A DNA stretch of 64,000 nucleotides, from positions 42,174 through 106,173 of the forward strand of contig SFFB01000010.1 of NCBI GenBank assembly GCA_004557035.1, written 5' to 3'. Positions 50,604-59,694 of the stretch are shown piece after piece; position 1 is the stretch's first letter, and every line of letters starts with the position of its first letter. Made by a program: the position numbers and the translations under genes. This stretch comes from Bacteroidales bacterium (lineage in GTDB: Bacteria; Bacteroidota; Bacteroidia; Bacteroidales; Bacteroidaceae). Below the pieces are notes generated by a model. It worked only from the letters and a program-made list of their open reading frames with translations, ran no database searches and was not told the origin of the DNA.

Positions 50604-51875
50604 ATGAGTCAACAAAAAAAACAGTGGGGCGCCATCTTGGTGATGATTGCGCTCTTCGCCATGATTGCATTCGTGACAAACCTTTGCAACCCTATGGCCA
50701 AAATCATCAAAAACCAGGGAGAAATCTCAACGGTGCTCGCCCAGATTGGTAACTATGGCAACTTCGTGGCCTATCTCATTATGGGTATTCCGGCCGGTAT
50801 GCTTATTGCCAAGTTCGGCTACAAGCGCACGGCGCTGATTGGCCTCGTGGTGGGTGCCGCCGGTATTCTCATTCAGTGGTGCAGCGGTCTGCTCGACGCA
50901 CAGGCTAACTTGGGTCTTGTATTCACCGTCTACCTCATCGGTGCATTCATCGCCGGTCTGTGTATGTGTATCCTCAACTGCGTGGTCAACCCGATGCTCA
51001 ACCTGCTTGGTGGCGGTGGCAACACCGGCAACCAGCTCATCCAGATTGGTGGCGTGTTTAACTCGGCAGCTGCCGTGGCTTGCTACATCTTGATGGGTGC
51101 GCTCATTGCCGATATGTCAAAGGCTAAGATTGCCGATGCTACGCCTGCTTTGATGATTGCCCTCGCCATCTTTGCCGTGGCCTTCGTGGTGATTATGTTC
51201 ACCAAAATCGACGAGCCCGAACAGGCCCCCGTGCGTGTGGACCTCATCAAGGGCGCGCTCAGCCACCGTCACTTCTCACTCGGTCTGTTGGCCATCTTCC
51301 TTTATATGGGTATCGAAGTGGGTGTGCCCAGCTATGTGGGCTTCCACCTCACCGAAGACTTGAAAATCCCTGAAAACATCGTGGGTCTGCTCGTGGCCGT
51401 CTATTGGTTCATGATGCTCATCGGTCGTTTCGTCGGTGCTGCCATCGGTAGCAAAGTGAGTGCCCGCACCATGATTACGACTGTGTCTATCTTGACGCTT
51501 GTGCTCGTGTTGTTCGGTATGTTTGCACCTCGCACCGTGCTCGTGCCCTTCCCCGGCGTAGACTGGTCTACACTTTCGTTCATCACTCAAGACATTCCCG
51601 TCGGCGTGTTTGCCCTCTTGCTCATTGGTCTCTGCACCAGTGTGATGTGGGGTTCAATCTTCAACATGGCCGTTGAGGGTCTCGGCAAATACACCGCCAT
51701 CGCTTCGGGTCTGTTCATGACCATGGTGTTCGGTTGCGCCGTGATGATGTTCATTCAGGGTCTAGTGGCCGACGTGGCCGGCTACATGGCCAGCTTCTGG
51801 GTTGTGGCCTTCTGTGCAGCCTACCTGCTCTTCTATGCCCTCATCGGTAGCCGCGTGACCAAGCGTGAAGACTAA
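50604..51875 (+). CDS. MFS sugar permease of the galactose operon
   Basis: A 423-residue, 12-helix MFS permease of the FHS group (glucose/galactose/fucose type), judged by LGGGGNTGNQLIQIGGVFNS and its overall layout. The second half has GIEVGVPSYVGFHLTEDL and WGSIFNMAVEGLGKYTAIASG. Position between galM and galK makes galactose import the most likely role. 42 bp before galK. Less similar to FucP than the permease at 39.8 kb. Confidence 0.85.
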   Translation: MSQQKKQWGAILVMIALFAMIAFVTNLCNPMAKIIKNQGEISTVLAQIGNYGNFVAYLIMGIPAGMLIAKFGYKRTALIGLVVGAAGILIQWCSGLLDAQANLGLVFTVYLIGAFIAGLCMCILNCVVNPMLNLLGGGGNTGNQLIQIGGVFNSAAAVACYILMGALIADMSKAKIADATPALMIALAIFAVAFVVIMFTKIDEPEQAPVRVDLIKGALSHRHFSLGLLAIFLYMGIEVGVPSYVGFHLTEDLKIPENIVGLLVAVYWFMMLIGRFVGAAIGSKVSARTMITTVSILTLVLVLFGMFAPRTVLVPFPGVDWSTLSFITQDIPVGVFALLLIGLCTSVMWGSIFNMAVEGLGKYTAIASGLFMTMVFGCAVMMFIQGLVADVAGYMASFWVVAFCAAYLLFYALIGSRVTKRED

Positions 51876-51917
51876 TATTCTCAGACAAATTCATTAACCT
51901 CCTAAAACTATACGCCC

Positions 51918-53042
51918 ATGAAACTGACAATAGAAGACGTAAGAAGTCGCTTCGTAAAACATTTTGATGGTGAAACCGGCAGTGTGTATGCCAGCCCCGG
52001 CCGCATCAACCTGATTGGAGAGCACACCGATTATGGCATGATTGCCGAAATCAAACCCAACGGCACCCGCAACGTGCGCGCCTATTCAATCGACCTCAAA
52101 GACTACGTAGAGTTCAACCTCGACGATGAGGCCGGCCCCAAAGCCACTTGGGCGCGCTACATCTTCGGCGTTTGCCGCGAGATGATGGCCCTCGGCGTAC
52201 CCGTAGAAGGTTTCAACACCGCTTTTGCCGGTGATGTGCCCCTCGGTGCAGGTATGTCTTCGTCGGCAGCCCTCGAGAGCACCTATGCTTTCGCCCTCAA
52301 CGACCTCTGGGGCGATAACAAAATCGAAAAGATGGAACTGGCCCGCGTGGGACAGCGCACCGAGCACAAATACGTGGGCTGCAATTGCGGCATCATGGAC
52401 CAGTTTGCCTCTGTGTTTGGTCGCAAAGGTAGCCTCATGCGCCTCGACTGCCGCAGCGGCGAATACCAGTATTTCCCCTGGAACCCCCAAGGCTATCAGC
52501 TCATCCTCGTCAACAGCTGCGTGAAACACATACTCGCCGGTTCGCCCTACAACGAGCGCCGTCTGCAGTGTGAGCACGTGGCCGAAATCATCAAACAGAC
52601 CCATCCCGAAGTGGAGTCTCTGCGCGATGCCAGCATGGAAATGCTTGACGAAGTGCATGGCAAAATCACTGGTGATGAATACAAACGTGCCCGCTACGTC
52701 ATTGGCGAAGTGGAACGTGTGTTGGCCGTCTGCGACGCTCTCAAACACGACGACTATGAAATGGTCGGCAAAATGATGTATGAAACCCACTACGGCCTGA
52801 GCAAGGAGTATGAGGTGAGCTGCGAAGAACTCGACTTCCTCAACGACGTGGCCAAGGAAGTGGGCGTGACCGGTTCGCGCATCATGGGTGGCGGTTTCGG
52901 CGGTTGCACCATCAACCTCGTGGCCGACGAACTCGTCGACAACTTCAAGAAGACCGTCGTTGAGAAATTTGCCGAGAAATATGGCAAGAAGCCCATCGTC
53001 ATCGATGTAGTCATCGGCGACGGTTCGCGCAAACTCTGCTGA
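51918..53042 (+). CDS. galK: Galactokinase, apparently lacking a 12-residue segment
   Basis: GHMP-family kinase making galactose-1-phosphate. SPGRINLIGEHTDY (27-39) is the galactokinase signature, GDVPLGAGMSSSAALEST the ATP loop, and NCGIMDQFAS carries the catalytic Asp161. GSRIMGGGFGGCTINLV is the C-terminal GHMP motif. After GEHTDY the sequence goes straight to GMIAEIKPNG. Homologues have about 12 residues here (NGGF-x-FPGA-type segment), so 36 bp seem to be missing in frame at 52034/52035. Total 374 residues against about 385. Reading frame and other motifs are intact; activity is uncertain. Confidence 0.9.
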   Translation: MKLTIEDVRSRFVKHFDGETGSVYASPGRINLIGEHTDYGMIAEIKPNGTRNVRAYSIDLKDYVEFNLDDEAGPKATWARYIFGVCREMMALGVPVEGFNTAFAGDVPLGAGMSSSAALESTYAFALNDLWGDNKIEKMELARVGQRTEHKYVGCNCGIMDQFASVFGRKGSLMRLDCRSGEYQYFPWNPQGYQLILVNSCVKHILAGSPYNERRLQCEHVAEIIKQTHPEVESLRDASMEMLDEVHGKITGDEYKRARYVIGEVERVLAVCDALKHDDYEMVGKMMYETHYGLSKEYEVSCEELDFLNDVAKEVGVTGSRIMGGGFGGCTINLVADELVDNFKKTVVEKFAEKYGKKPIVIDVVIGDGSRKLC

Positions 53043-53132
53043 TTTTCACTCTGACCTTTTTTAACAACAGTCCTATAGCGGGCGTGTCGTGGCAGTCAAT
53101 GCCGGGCACGCCCGCACTGGTTCGTGGCGGTA

Positions 53133-53224
53133 GCGTGATTGAGCGTGACGGAAACGTCCAGTCACAGCAAGTCGTTGACCATCAATGCGCTACAAGCCTG
53201 TGATTGTGTGATTGGGAAAAAGGC
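53133..53224 (+). repeat. ~92-bp repeat, copy 2
   Basis: GATTGAGCGTGACGGAAACG, TCCAGTCACAGCAA, TCAATGCGCTACAAGCC, GTGATTGGGAAAAAGG; about 80% identical by eye to the complement of 44854-44946. Confidence 0.8.
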
Positions 53225-53324
53225 AACAATTTGGGGGATATAGGATATAAGACAAATGGCGGACAAGCAAGCCCAATTCATAAAATGTTTGCATCATAAT
53301 TTTTCAATGCCACGTCTGAGCTGT

Positions 53325-53560
53325 CTCGCAAGCCCTGAAAGGGCGCCACATATTAGCCCAGGTCGTCAGGCCTGGGTTAGAAATGGGCCTCTAATCTCCG
53401 GCCTGTAAGGTCGGCACAACATACGGGATATTAGACGAAATATTAATACGCCGCGCAATGTGCCGACCTTTCAGGCCGGAATATAGAGGAGTGTTACCAA
53501 ACCCAGGCCTGACGACCTGGGCTATTATGTTGCGCCCTTTCAGGGCTTACAGGGCCGGGC
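53325..53560. repeat. Nested palindromic element, copy E
   Basis: GCCCTGAAAGGGC, CCCAGGTCGTCAGGCCTGGG, CCGGCCTGTAAGGTCGGCACA, centre, TGTGCCGACCTTTCAGGCCGG, CCCAGGCCTGACGACCTGGG, GCCCTTTCAGGGC. Confidence 0.9.
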
Positions 53561-53607
53561 AAAAAAACATATTGTAAACATCCAACCTGAAGCGTAACAT
53601 ATCAGCC

Positions 53608-53747
53608 CTTTTATAAATGCAAGTTGGGCTACGGCTCGGCAATTCAAACAAGTTTGATTGCGCTCACCTTGCACCAACTCTTATAAATACAAATTGGGCT
53701 GCGGCTCGGAATTTGAAATGAGTTTGATTGCTCTCGTCTTGCACTAA
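53608..53747 (+). repeat. Two tandem ~70-bp repeats
   Basis: Units 53608-53677 and 53678-53747, about 80% identical. Both contain CTTATAAAT-like, TTGGGCT-CGGCTCGG and AGTTTGATTG blocks; the last resembles part of the fic direct repeat. Confidence 0.85.
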
Positions 53748-53861
53748 TTCTGAGAGCCTGCACACACCTGTCCCGCCCGTTTCATCGGTAAAAAACGGCC
53801 TTTTGTCTATTTCTTTTATATAAGAAGTATGAATGTATAGCTTTATTTGGCCGGCGCGGTG

Positions 53862-53869
53862 TATTTTTG
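53862..53869 (+). promoter_or_regulatory. -7 box of the efflux operon
   Basis: TATTTTTG, exact TAnnTTTG match, 22 bases before the tolC ATG. A TTTG exists only 12 bases upstream, so the -33 is unclear. Confidence 0.5.
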
Positions 53870-53891
53870 CAGTGGAATAAATAGCTCAATT

Positions 53892-55238
53892 ATGAAAATA
53901 AAATCTATTGCTTTTGCCGCTTTGGCCCTGACTGCCGTGACGGCTTCCGGTCAGAAAACCTGGACGCTGGACGAGTGTGTGGACTATGCCATGCAACACA
54001 ACATCACACTCAGGAAAAACTCGCAGGCCGAAGCGCTCTCATCAGTGGAGGTGGACCGTGCCAAAGGCGCATTGCTCCCTTCGCTCAGTGCCAGCGTGGT
54101 GCAAGGACTCACTTACCGCCCTTTCCAAGAGACGGGCGGCAGTATGGTGAACGGCGGCATTGCCTCTAACGCTGCCGATAAGGCCACACAGACCGGACAA
54201 TATGGCGTCAATGCCAGCTGGACCGTATGGGACGGCGGACAAAACAAATACAACATTCAAAACGCCGAACTCAATCGCGAGAGTGCCGCCCTCACCACAC
54301 AGCAGACGGCCAACAGCATCGAAGAGCAAATTGCACAACTCTATGTGCAGACACTCTACACTCGCGAGGCACTCAAAACCTATCGTCAACTGCTCGCTGC
54401 CGATTCGACCATCTACGAACGAGCTCAGACGATGTATCAAAACGGTAAACTCTCGCGTGCCGACGTGGTGAGACTCAAAAGTCAGGTGAGCAGTGCACGC
54501 TATGACGTGGTCAATGCCCAAAGCCAGATTGACCTCTGCAAAATGCAACTGCGCCAGTTGCTCGAACTCGACTATAATGAGGAATTTGAGATTGCCGACC
54601 TCCCCGTCTCAAACGAAACAGTCGCTGCACTCATTCCCAGTCTGACCGATGCCTATCTCGCCGCACTCGGTCAGCGCCCGGAGATTGCTCAAAGTGAGCT
54701 GGCCGTGGACCAAAGCCGACTGGCCACCAAGATTGCCCGCACCGGCTACCTGCCCTCCATCAGCCTGACAGGAGGTGTGGGCGACAGCCACCTCACCGGA
54801 ACCAGCCAGAACTTCTTCAACCAAATGAAAAATAACTTCAACGCCAACGTGGGGCTCTCGGTGTCTATTCCCATCTTCGACAAACGACAGACCAAGAGCG
54901 AGGTGGAGAAGGCACGCGTGCAGGAGGTGGTGAGCGACCTCGACCTGCTCGACGCCCAAAAGACGCTCTACAAAACCGTCGAAGGCTTCTGGCAAAGCGC
55001 CACGACCAGCCGGCAGAAATACCTGGCTTCGGTGGAGAACGTGGAGAGTGCAGAGGCCAGCTACGAACTGCTCACCGAGCAGTTTAATGTGGGCGTGAAA
55101 AACATAGCCGACCTGCTCACTGGCCGCTCCACACTGCTCACGGCCAAACAAAACCTGCTGCAAGACAAATACACCGCCGTGCTCAACCGCGCCATGCTCG
55201 ACTTCTATGCCACGGGCGAGTTTCGCGCTTTGCAATAA
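53892..55238 (+). CDS. TolC-family outer-membrane efflux protein
   Basis: A 448-residue outer-membrane channel component for a tripartite exporter. The ATG at 53892 gives a signal peptide MKIKSIAFAALALTAVTASG; 15 upstream in-frame codons are not used. WTLDECVDYAMQHNITLRKN is the typical start of the OEP domain, and the two OEP repeats (about 25-215 and 235-430) are rich in helical coiled-coil sequence. No N-terminal lipobox Cys is seen. 35 bp before the adaptor gene. Confidence 0.92.
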   Translation: MKIKSIAFAALALTAVTASGQKTWTLDECVDYAMQHNITLRKNSQAEALSSVEVDRAKGALLPSLSASVVQGLTYRPFQETGGSMVNGGIASNAADKATQTGQYGVNASWTVWDGGQNKYNIQNAELNRESAALTTQQTANSIEEQIAQLYVQTLYTREALKTYRQLLAADSTIYERAQTMYQNGKLSRADVVRLKSQVSSARYDVVNAQSQIDLCKMQLRQLLELDYNEEFEIADLPVSNETVAALIPSLTDAYLAALGQRPEIAQSELAVDQSRLATKIARTGYLPSISLTGGVGDSHLTGTSQNFFNQMKNNFNANVGLSVSIPIFDKRQTKSEVEKARVQEVVSDLDLLDAQKTLYKTVEGFWQSATTSRQKYLASVENVESAEASYELLTEQFNVGVKNIADLLTGRSTLLTAKQNLLQDKYTAVLNRAMLDFYATGEFRALQ

Positions 55239-55273
55239 ACACTCCTATTAATAATATATACACACAACAACAT

Positions 55274-56452
55274 ATGAAAAGCAAGAAAACCATCGTTGTC
55301 GGTCTCTGCGTCGTAGTCCTCTTGGGACTCGGAGCCTATCTCTTCATGGGAGGCAAGGCCGAACAGGAAATCAACTACGAAACCGCTAAAGTGCAACGTG
55401 CCACCATTGGCAGCACCGTCACCGCCACCGGTACCATCGAACCTGTCACAAAGGTGGAAGTGGGTACGCAGGTGAGCGGTATCATCAGCAAAATCTATGT
55501 CGACTACAACTCGGAGGTGAAGAAGGGCCAGCTTATTGCCGAGCTCGACCGCACCAACCTGATGAGCGAATTGGCCAGCGCCAAAAGCAATCTCGAGGCT
55601 GCCGGCAGCGACCTGAGTTATCAGAAGGCCAATCATAGTCGCATGAAAACCCTTCACGACAAAGGACTGGTGAGCGACGACGAATATGAAACCGCACGAC
55701 TCTCGCTCAGACAGGCTGAGAGCACTTATGACATGCGCAAAGAGGCCGTGGCCAAGGCGCAAACCAACTTGGGCTATGCCTATATCACCTCGCCCATCAA
55801 CGGTGTCATCCTCAGCAAAGCTGTAGAAGAGGGACAAACAGTGGCTGCCGGATTTACCACCCCGACACTCTTCACCATTGCACAAGACCTCACCGACATG
55901 CGCGTGATTGCCGACGTCGACGAGGCCGACATAGGCGACGTGGCTGAAGGACAAAAGGTGGAATTCACTGTCGACGCCTACCCAAACGAAACCTTTGAAG
56001 GCCAAGTGACGCAGGTGCGCCAAGAAGCCACCACCGAGAGCAACGTCGTGACGTATGAGGTGGTGATTTCTGCGCCCAACCCTTCGCTCAAACTCAAACC
56101 CGGTCTCACCGCCAACGTCACCATTCACACACTCGAACAACCCAACCTGCTCAGTGTGCCTACCAAAGCACTGCGCTTCACCCCCACGGCCGACCTGCTG
56201 CGTAAGGGCGACAAAATACAAGACTGCTCGGGCAACAAGAAAGTGTGGGTGCGCGAAGGCAATGTCATCAAAGCCTACGCCGTGCAGACCGGCATCACCA
56301 ACGGCACGCTCACACAGATTGTCAGTGGCGTGAAAGAGGGTGTCGAAGTCATCACCGAGATTAAAGCCACCGTGCCGGGCGAGGAAGAAGCCGCTGCCGA
56401 AGAACAAGAGCGCAGCCCCTTTGCCCCCGGACCGAGAAACCGCAAGAAATAA
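55274..56452 (+). CDS. macA: MacA-like periplasmic adaptor (HlyD family)
   Basis: A 392-residue membrane-fusion protein linking inner-membrane MacB to the TolC channel. An N-terminal anchor spans residues 5-25. TGTIEPVTKVEVGTQVSGII starts the lipoyl domain. A coiled-coil hairpin covers roughly 90-160, and AYITSPINGVILSKAVEEGQ is the second lipoyl half, before the beta-barrel and membrane-proximal domains. The C-terminus is acidic then basic (GPRNRKK). 30 bp before the ATPase gene. Confidence 0.9.
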   Translation: MKSKKTIVVGLCVVVLLGLGAYLFMGGKAEQEINYETAKVQRATIGSTVTATGTIEPVTKVEVGTQVSGIISKIYVDYNSEVKKGQLIAELDRTNLMSELASAKSNLEAAGSDLSYQKANHSRMKTLHDKGLVSDDEYETARLSLRQAESTYDMRKEAVAKAQTNLGYAYITSPINGVILSKAVEEGQTVAAGFTTPTLFTIAQDLTDMRVIADVDEADIGDVAEGQKVEFTVDAYPNETFEGQVTQVRQEATTESNVVTYEVVISAPNPSLKLKPGLTANVTIHTLEQPNLLSVPTKALRFTPTADLLRKGDKIQDCSGNKKVWVREGNVIKAYAVQTGITNGTLTQIVSGVKEGVEVITEIKATVPGEEEAAAEEQERSPFAPGPRNRKK

Positions 56453-56482
56453 GCCCCATCCACACTAATCGTCAAAACGCTT

Positions 56483-57253
56483 ATGACTCAGCAAAACACA
56501 AACGACGACCGCAAGGTGGTGATTGAGCTGGACCACGTGAAGCGCAACTTCCTCGTGGGCGAAGAGGTGGTGCACGCCCTGCGAGGCGTCTCGTTCAAGA
56601 TATACGAAGGCGAGTTTGTTACCATCATGGGCACCTCCGGCTCGGGCAAATCGACCCTGCTCAACCAATTGGGCTGTCTCGACACACCCACCTCTGGCGA
56701 GTATTACCTCGACGGGGTGGCCGTGCGCACGATGAAGCGCCGCGAAAGAGCCGTGTTGCGTAACCGCAAAATCGGTTTTGTCTTCCAAAACTACAACCTG
56801 CTGCCCAAGACCACGGCCGTGGAGAATGTCGAGTTGCCGTTGATGTACAACGCCGCCGTGAGTGCCAAAGAGCGCCGCGAACGCAGCATCAAGGCCCTCG
56901 AGATGGTGGGACTGGGCAACCGCCTCTTCCACAAATCCAACCAGATGTCGGGCGGACAGATGCAGCGTGTGGCCATTGCCCGCGCACTGGTCAACGACCC
57001 GGCCGTGCTGCTGGCCGATGAGGCTACGGGTAATCTCGACACCCGCACTTCGTTTGAAATCCTCGTGCTCTTCCAGAAACTCCATGCCGCAGGGCGCACC
57101 ATCATCTTCGTCACCCACAACCCCGAAATCGCCCTCTACAGCAGTCGTAACATCGTCTTGCGCGACGGGCAAATCAAGGAAGACACCATCAACACCAACA
57201 TTCAGTCGGCCGCCGAGGCCCTGGCCGCTCTGCCCGTGCCTCAGGACGACTGA
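56483..57253 (+). CDS. MacB-type ABC transporter ATPase
   Basis: A 256-residue ATPase of the MacB/LolD group. Walker A is GTSGSGKSTLLNQLGCLD, the Q-loop FVFQNYNLLP, the signature MSGGQMQRVAIARALVNDP, Walker B AVLLADEATGNLD, and the H-loop FVTHNPEIA. In MacB of E. coli ATPase and permease are one polypeptide; here they are separate genes 26 bp apart. Substrate may be a peptide, macrolide or lipoprotein-related molecule; not readable from sequence. Confidence 0.93.
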   Translation: MTQQNTNDDRKVVIELDHVKRNFLVGEEVVHALRGVSFKIYEGEFVTIMGTSGSGKSTLLNQLGCLDTPTSGEYYLDGVAVRTMKRRERAVLRNRKIGFVFQNYNLLPKTTAVENVELPLMYNAAVSAKERRERSIKALEMVGLGNRLFHKSNQMSGGQMQRVAIARALVNDPAVLLADEATGNLDTRTSFEILVLFQKLHAAGRTIIFVTHNPEIALYSSRNIVLRDGQIKEDTINTNIQSAAEALAALPVPQDD

Positions 57254-57279
57254 TTGACTACACCTACAATTAACCTCTT

Positions 57280-58503
57280 ATGCACATTTCCAATCTTTTC
57301 AAGATAGCCTTGCGCGCCATTGCCGCCAACAAGCTGCGCTCGTTCCTCACGATGCTCGGCATCATCATCGGCGTGGCCTCGGTCATTGCCATGATTGCCA
57401 TCGGACAGGGCTCTAAGCAAAGCATTCAAAAGAACATCTCTGAGATGGGCTCCAATATGATTATGATTAACCCCGGACAAGATAGAGGTCCGGGCGGAGC
57501 CCGACAAGATGCCTCAGACATGCAGACGCTCAAGCTCAAAGACTACGAGCTGCTCAAGGAAAACTGCAAATATGTGGCTGCCATCAGTCCGCGAGTGAGC
57601 AAAGGCGGACAGTTTGTGGCCGGCAACAACAATACGCCCTCGACCATCTACGGCATTTCGCCCGACTATCTCGAGATACGTCAATTGAAGGTTGAAGACG
57701 GCGCCATGTTTTCAGACGACGACGTGCGCACCAGTGCCAAAGTCTGCGTCATTGGCAAAACCGTGGCAGATAATCTCTTCCCGGCCGGTGAAGACCCCGT
57801 GGGACGAGTCATTCGTTTCGGCACCATCCCCTTCCGCGTGGTCGGTGTGTTAAAATCGAAAGGCTACAACTCTTTCGGCATGGACCAAGACGACCTCGTT
57901 TTGGCTCCTTATACCTCCGTGATGAAGCGTATTCTTTCGGTCACCTATCTGCAAAGCATCAATGCCTCGGCCATCACCCAAGACAAAACCCAGGAGGCCA
58001 TAGACGAAGTCACCACCTTGCTGCGCGAAAGCCATAAACTCAAGGGTGAAGACGAAAACAACTTCACTATTCGCTCGCAAGAAGAAATGGCCTCGATGAT
58101 GAACTCCACCAGCGACACAATGACCATCTTGTTACTCGTTGTGGCCTGTATCTCTTTGGTGGTGGGCGGCATCGGCATTATGAACATCATGTATGTGTCG
58201 GTGACGGAGCGTACGCGCGAAATCGGTCTGCGAATGTCTGTCGGCGCTCGAGGAATCGATATCCTCAGCCAGTTTCTCATCGAAGCCATCATGCTCAGCG
58301 TGGCCGGTGGCATCATTGGCATCCTTGTGGGGCTCGGAGCAGCTTGGGGCATCAATGTCTTTGCCCATTGGCCCGTGCTCGTTCAGCCTTGGAGCGTACT
58401 GCTCAGCTTCATAGTCTGTACGGCCACCGGCATCTTCTTCGGTTGGTATCCGGCCAAGAAGGCTGCACGTCTCGACCCCATCGAAGCTATTCGTTACGAG
58501 TGA
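57280..58503 (+). CDS. MacB-type ABC transporter permease
   Basis: A 407-residue permease with the MacB topology. The first helix lies near 20-42 (RSFLTMLGIIIGVASVIAMIA). A large periplasmic MacB-PCD domain follows (about 45-275), then three more helices near 285-310, 330-355 and 370-390. VTERTREIGLRMSVGAR is the FtsX-domain signature, and AARLDPIEAIRYE the common C-terminus. With the three upstream genes it completes a tripartite exporter. Confidence 0.93.
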   Translation: MHISNLFKIALRAIAANKLRSFLTMLGIIIGVASVIAMIAIGQGSKQSIQKNISEMGSNMIMINPGQDRGPGGARQDASDMQTLKLKDYELLKENCKYVAAISPRVSKGGQFVAGNNNTPSTIYGISPDYLEIRQLKVEDGAMFSDDDVRTSAKVCVIGKTVADNLFPAGEDPVGRVIRFGTIPFRVVGVLKSKGYNSFGMDQDDLVLAPYTSVMKRILSVTYLQSINASAITQDKTQEAIDEVTTLLRESHKLKGEDENNFTIRSQEEMASMMNSTSDTMTILLLVVACISLVVGGIGIMNIMYVSVTERTREIGLRMSVGARGIDILSQFLIEAIMLSVAGGIIGILVGLGAAWGINVFAHWPVLVQPWSVLLSFIVCTATGIFFGWYPAKKAARLDPIEAIRYE

Positions 58504-58580
58504 CCGTATGGCCGCTTGCCGGTCTTCGAGTTCAACATTGCCGTTGATATTCGGGCGGCCCACAACCCATTTCCTTCTTT

Positions 58581-59663
58581 ATGTCTAAAGTCAAACCCAC
58601 GGCCCTTGCCGCCAAGTCAAACTCGGAGCGCCTCATAGAGGCAGCCATTCACGCCTGCATCTGGATTTACATTTTCGTTTCGCCGTTGCTTATGCACCGA
58701 CCGAATGAATCGTTTGAGTGGGGGTCTTATCTGCAACGCCTCTATTTCCCGCTGTCGTCGTGTGCGGTGTTTTATCTCAACTATTTCTGGCTCATTCCGC
58801 GCTATTTCATTGAGAAACGATACCGCATGTTTGTGGTGCTCAATCTCATTGCCATCGTCTTGCTACTCTATAGTCGAGACCTCTACGCCATGTTGTTGCC
58901 TCCCCACGACGGACAGGCCCTGCGGCCGCGGCGGCGGATGCGGATGTATGGCGACGGCGGGCCTTCGGTTTGGTTTCGCTCGCTCTATTATCTGCGCAGT
59001 TTTGTCTCAATGGCCTTTATTGCCTTCATCGCCGTGGCCGTGAAACTCAGTGTGCGTTGGCGTCAAGCCGAAACGGCACGCAGGGAGGCCGAACTGCAGA
59101 ACATCAAAAACCAAATCAATCCGCACTTCCTGCTCAACACGCTCAACAACATCTATGCCCTCACAGCCTTCGACCCCGAGAAGGCTCGCCATGCCATCGA
59201 AGAATTGAGTGGATTGTTGCGCTACGTGCTCTATGAAAACCAGGCCGGCGAGGTGAGCCTGAAAAAAGAAGTGGACTTCTTGCAGACCTACATCGCCTTG
59301 ATGCGTCTGCGCCTGGCCGACGGCGTGGTGGTAGAGGTGGAAATAGACTGCCCCAACCCAGAACGGGTGCAGGTGTCGCCACTCATTTTTATTTCGTTGG
59401 TAGAGAATGCCTTCAAACACGGCGTCAGTCCCACCAGTACCGGACACATCGTCATTCGTATGCAGGCTGATGACAAGACCATCCGTTTTGCCTGCCACAA
59501 CACCAACTATCCCAAAGCCCACGACAAAAGTCCGGGTGGCATAGGACTTGACCAAGTGCGCCGCCGCCTCGATGCCGCCTATTCGGGACGCTATGAATGG
59601 CAATACGGAACGGAGCCCGACGGTCGCTATTATAATTCAAGTATTACCATTCACCTGAAATAA
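58581..59663 (+). CDS. LytS/YehU-type sensor histidine kinase
   Basis: A 360-residue membrane kinase. Four helices are predicted at about 20-40, 53-75, 82-104 and 138-157. The His_kinase domain QINPHFLLNTLNNIYAL has the phospho-acceptor His182. The N-box-like SLVENAFKHG and SPGGIGLDQVRRRL form the ATP-binding part. It has no obvious extracytoplasmic sensing domain beyond short loops. Located 77 bp after the permease gene and 31 bp before the regulator gene, so it probably senses or controls the exporter. Confidence 0.92.
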   Translation: MSKVKPTALAAKSNSERLIEAAIHACIWIYIFVSPLLMHRPNESFEWGSYLQRLYFPLSSCAVFYLNYFWLIPRYFIEKRYRMFVVLNLIAIVLLLYSRDLYAMLLPPHDGQALRPRRRMRMYGDGGPSVWFRSLYYLRSFVSMAFIAFIAVAVKLSVRWRQAETARREAELQNIKNQINPHFLLNTLNNIYALTAFDPEKARHAIEELSGLLRYVLYENQAGEVSLKKEVDFLQTYIALMRLRLADGVVVEVEIDCPNPERVQVSPLIFISLVENAFKHGVSPTSTGHIVIRMQADDKTIRFACHNTNYPKAHDKSPGGIGLDQVRRRLDAAYSGRYEWQYGTEPDGRYYNSSITIHLK

Positions 59664-59694
59664 TAATCTCACTCAAAATCAATCAATACGCGCT

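Larger units (their letters stand above)
53043..53891. other. Repeat-filled region before the efflux operon
   Basis: No gene. In order: inverted-pair repeat copy 2 (53133-53224), palindromic element E (53325-53560), two tandem 70-bp units (53608-53747), and the tolC promoter region. Confidence 0.7.

Noticed and set aside
59007..59603. 198-codon minus-strand frame over the histidine kinase gene
   Set aside because: Antisense to the conserved kinase core; no independent support.
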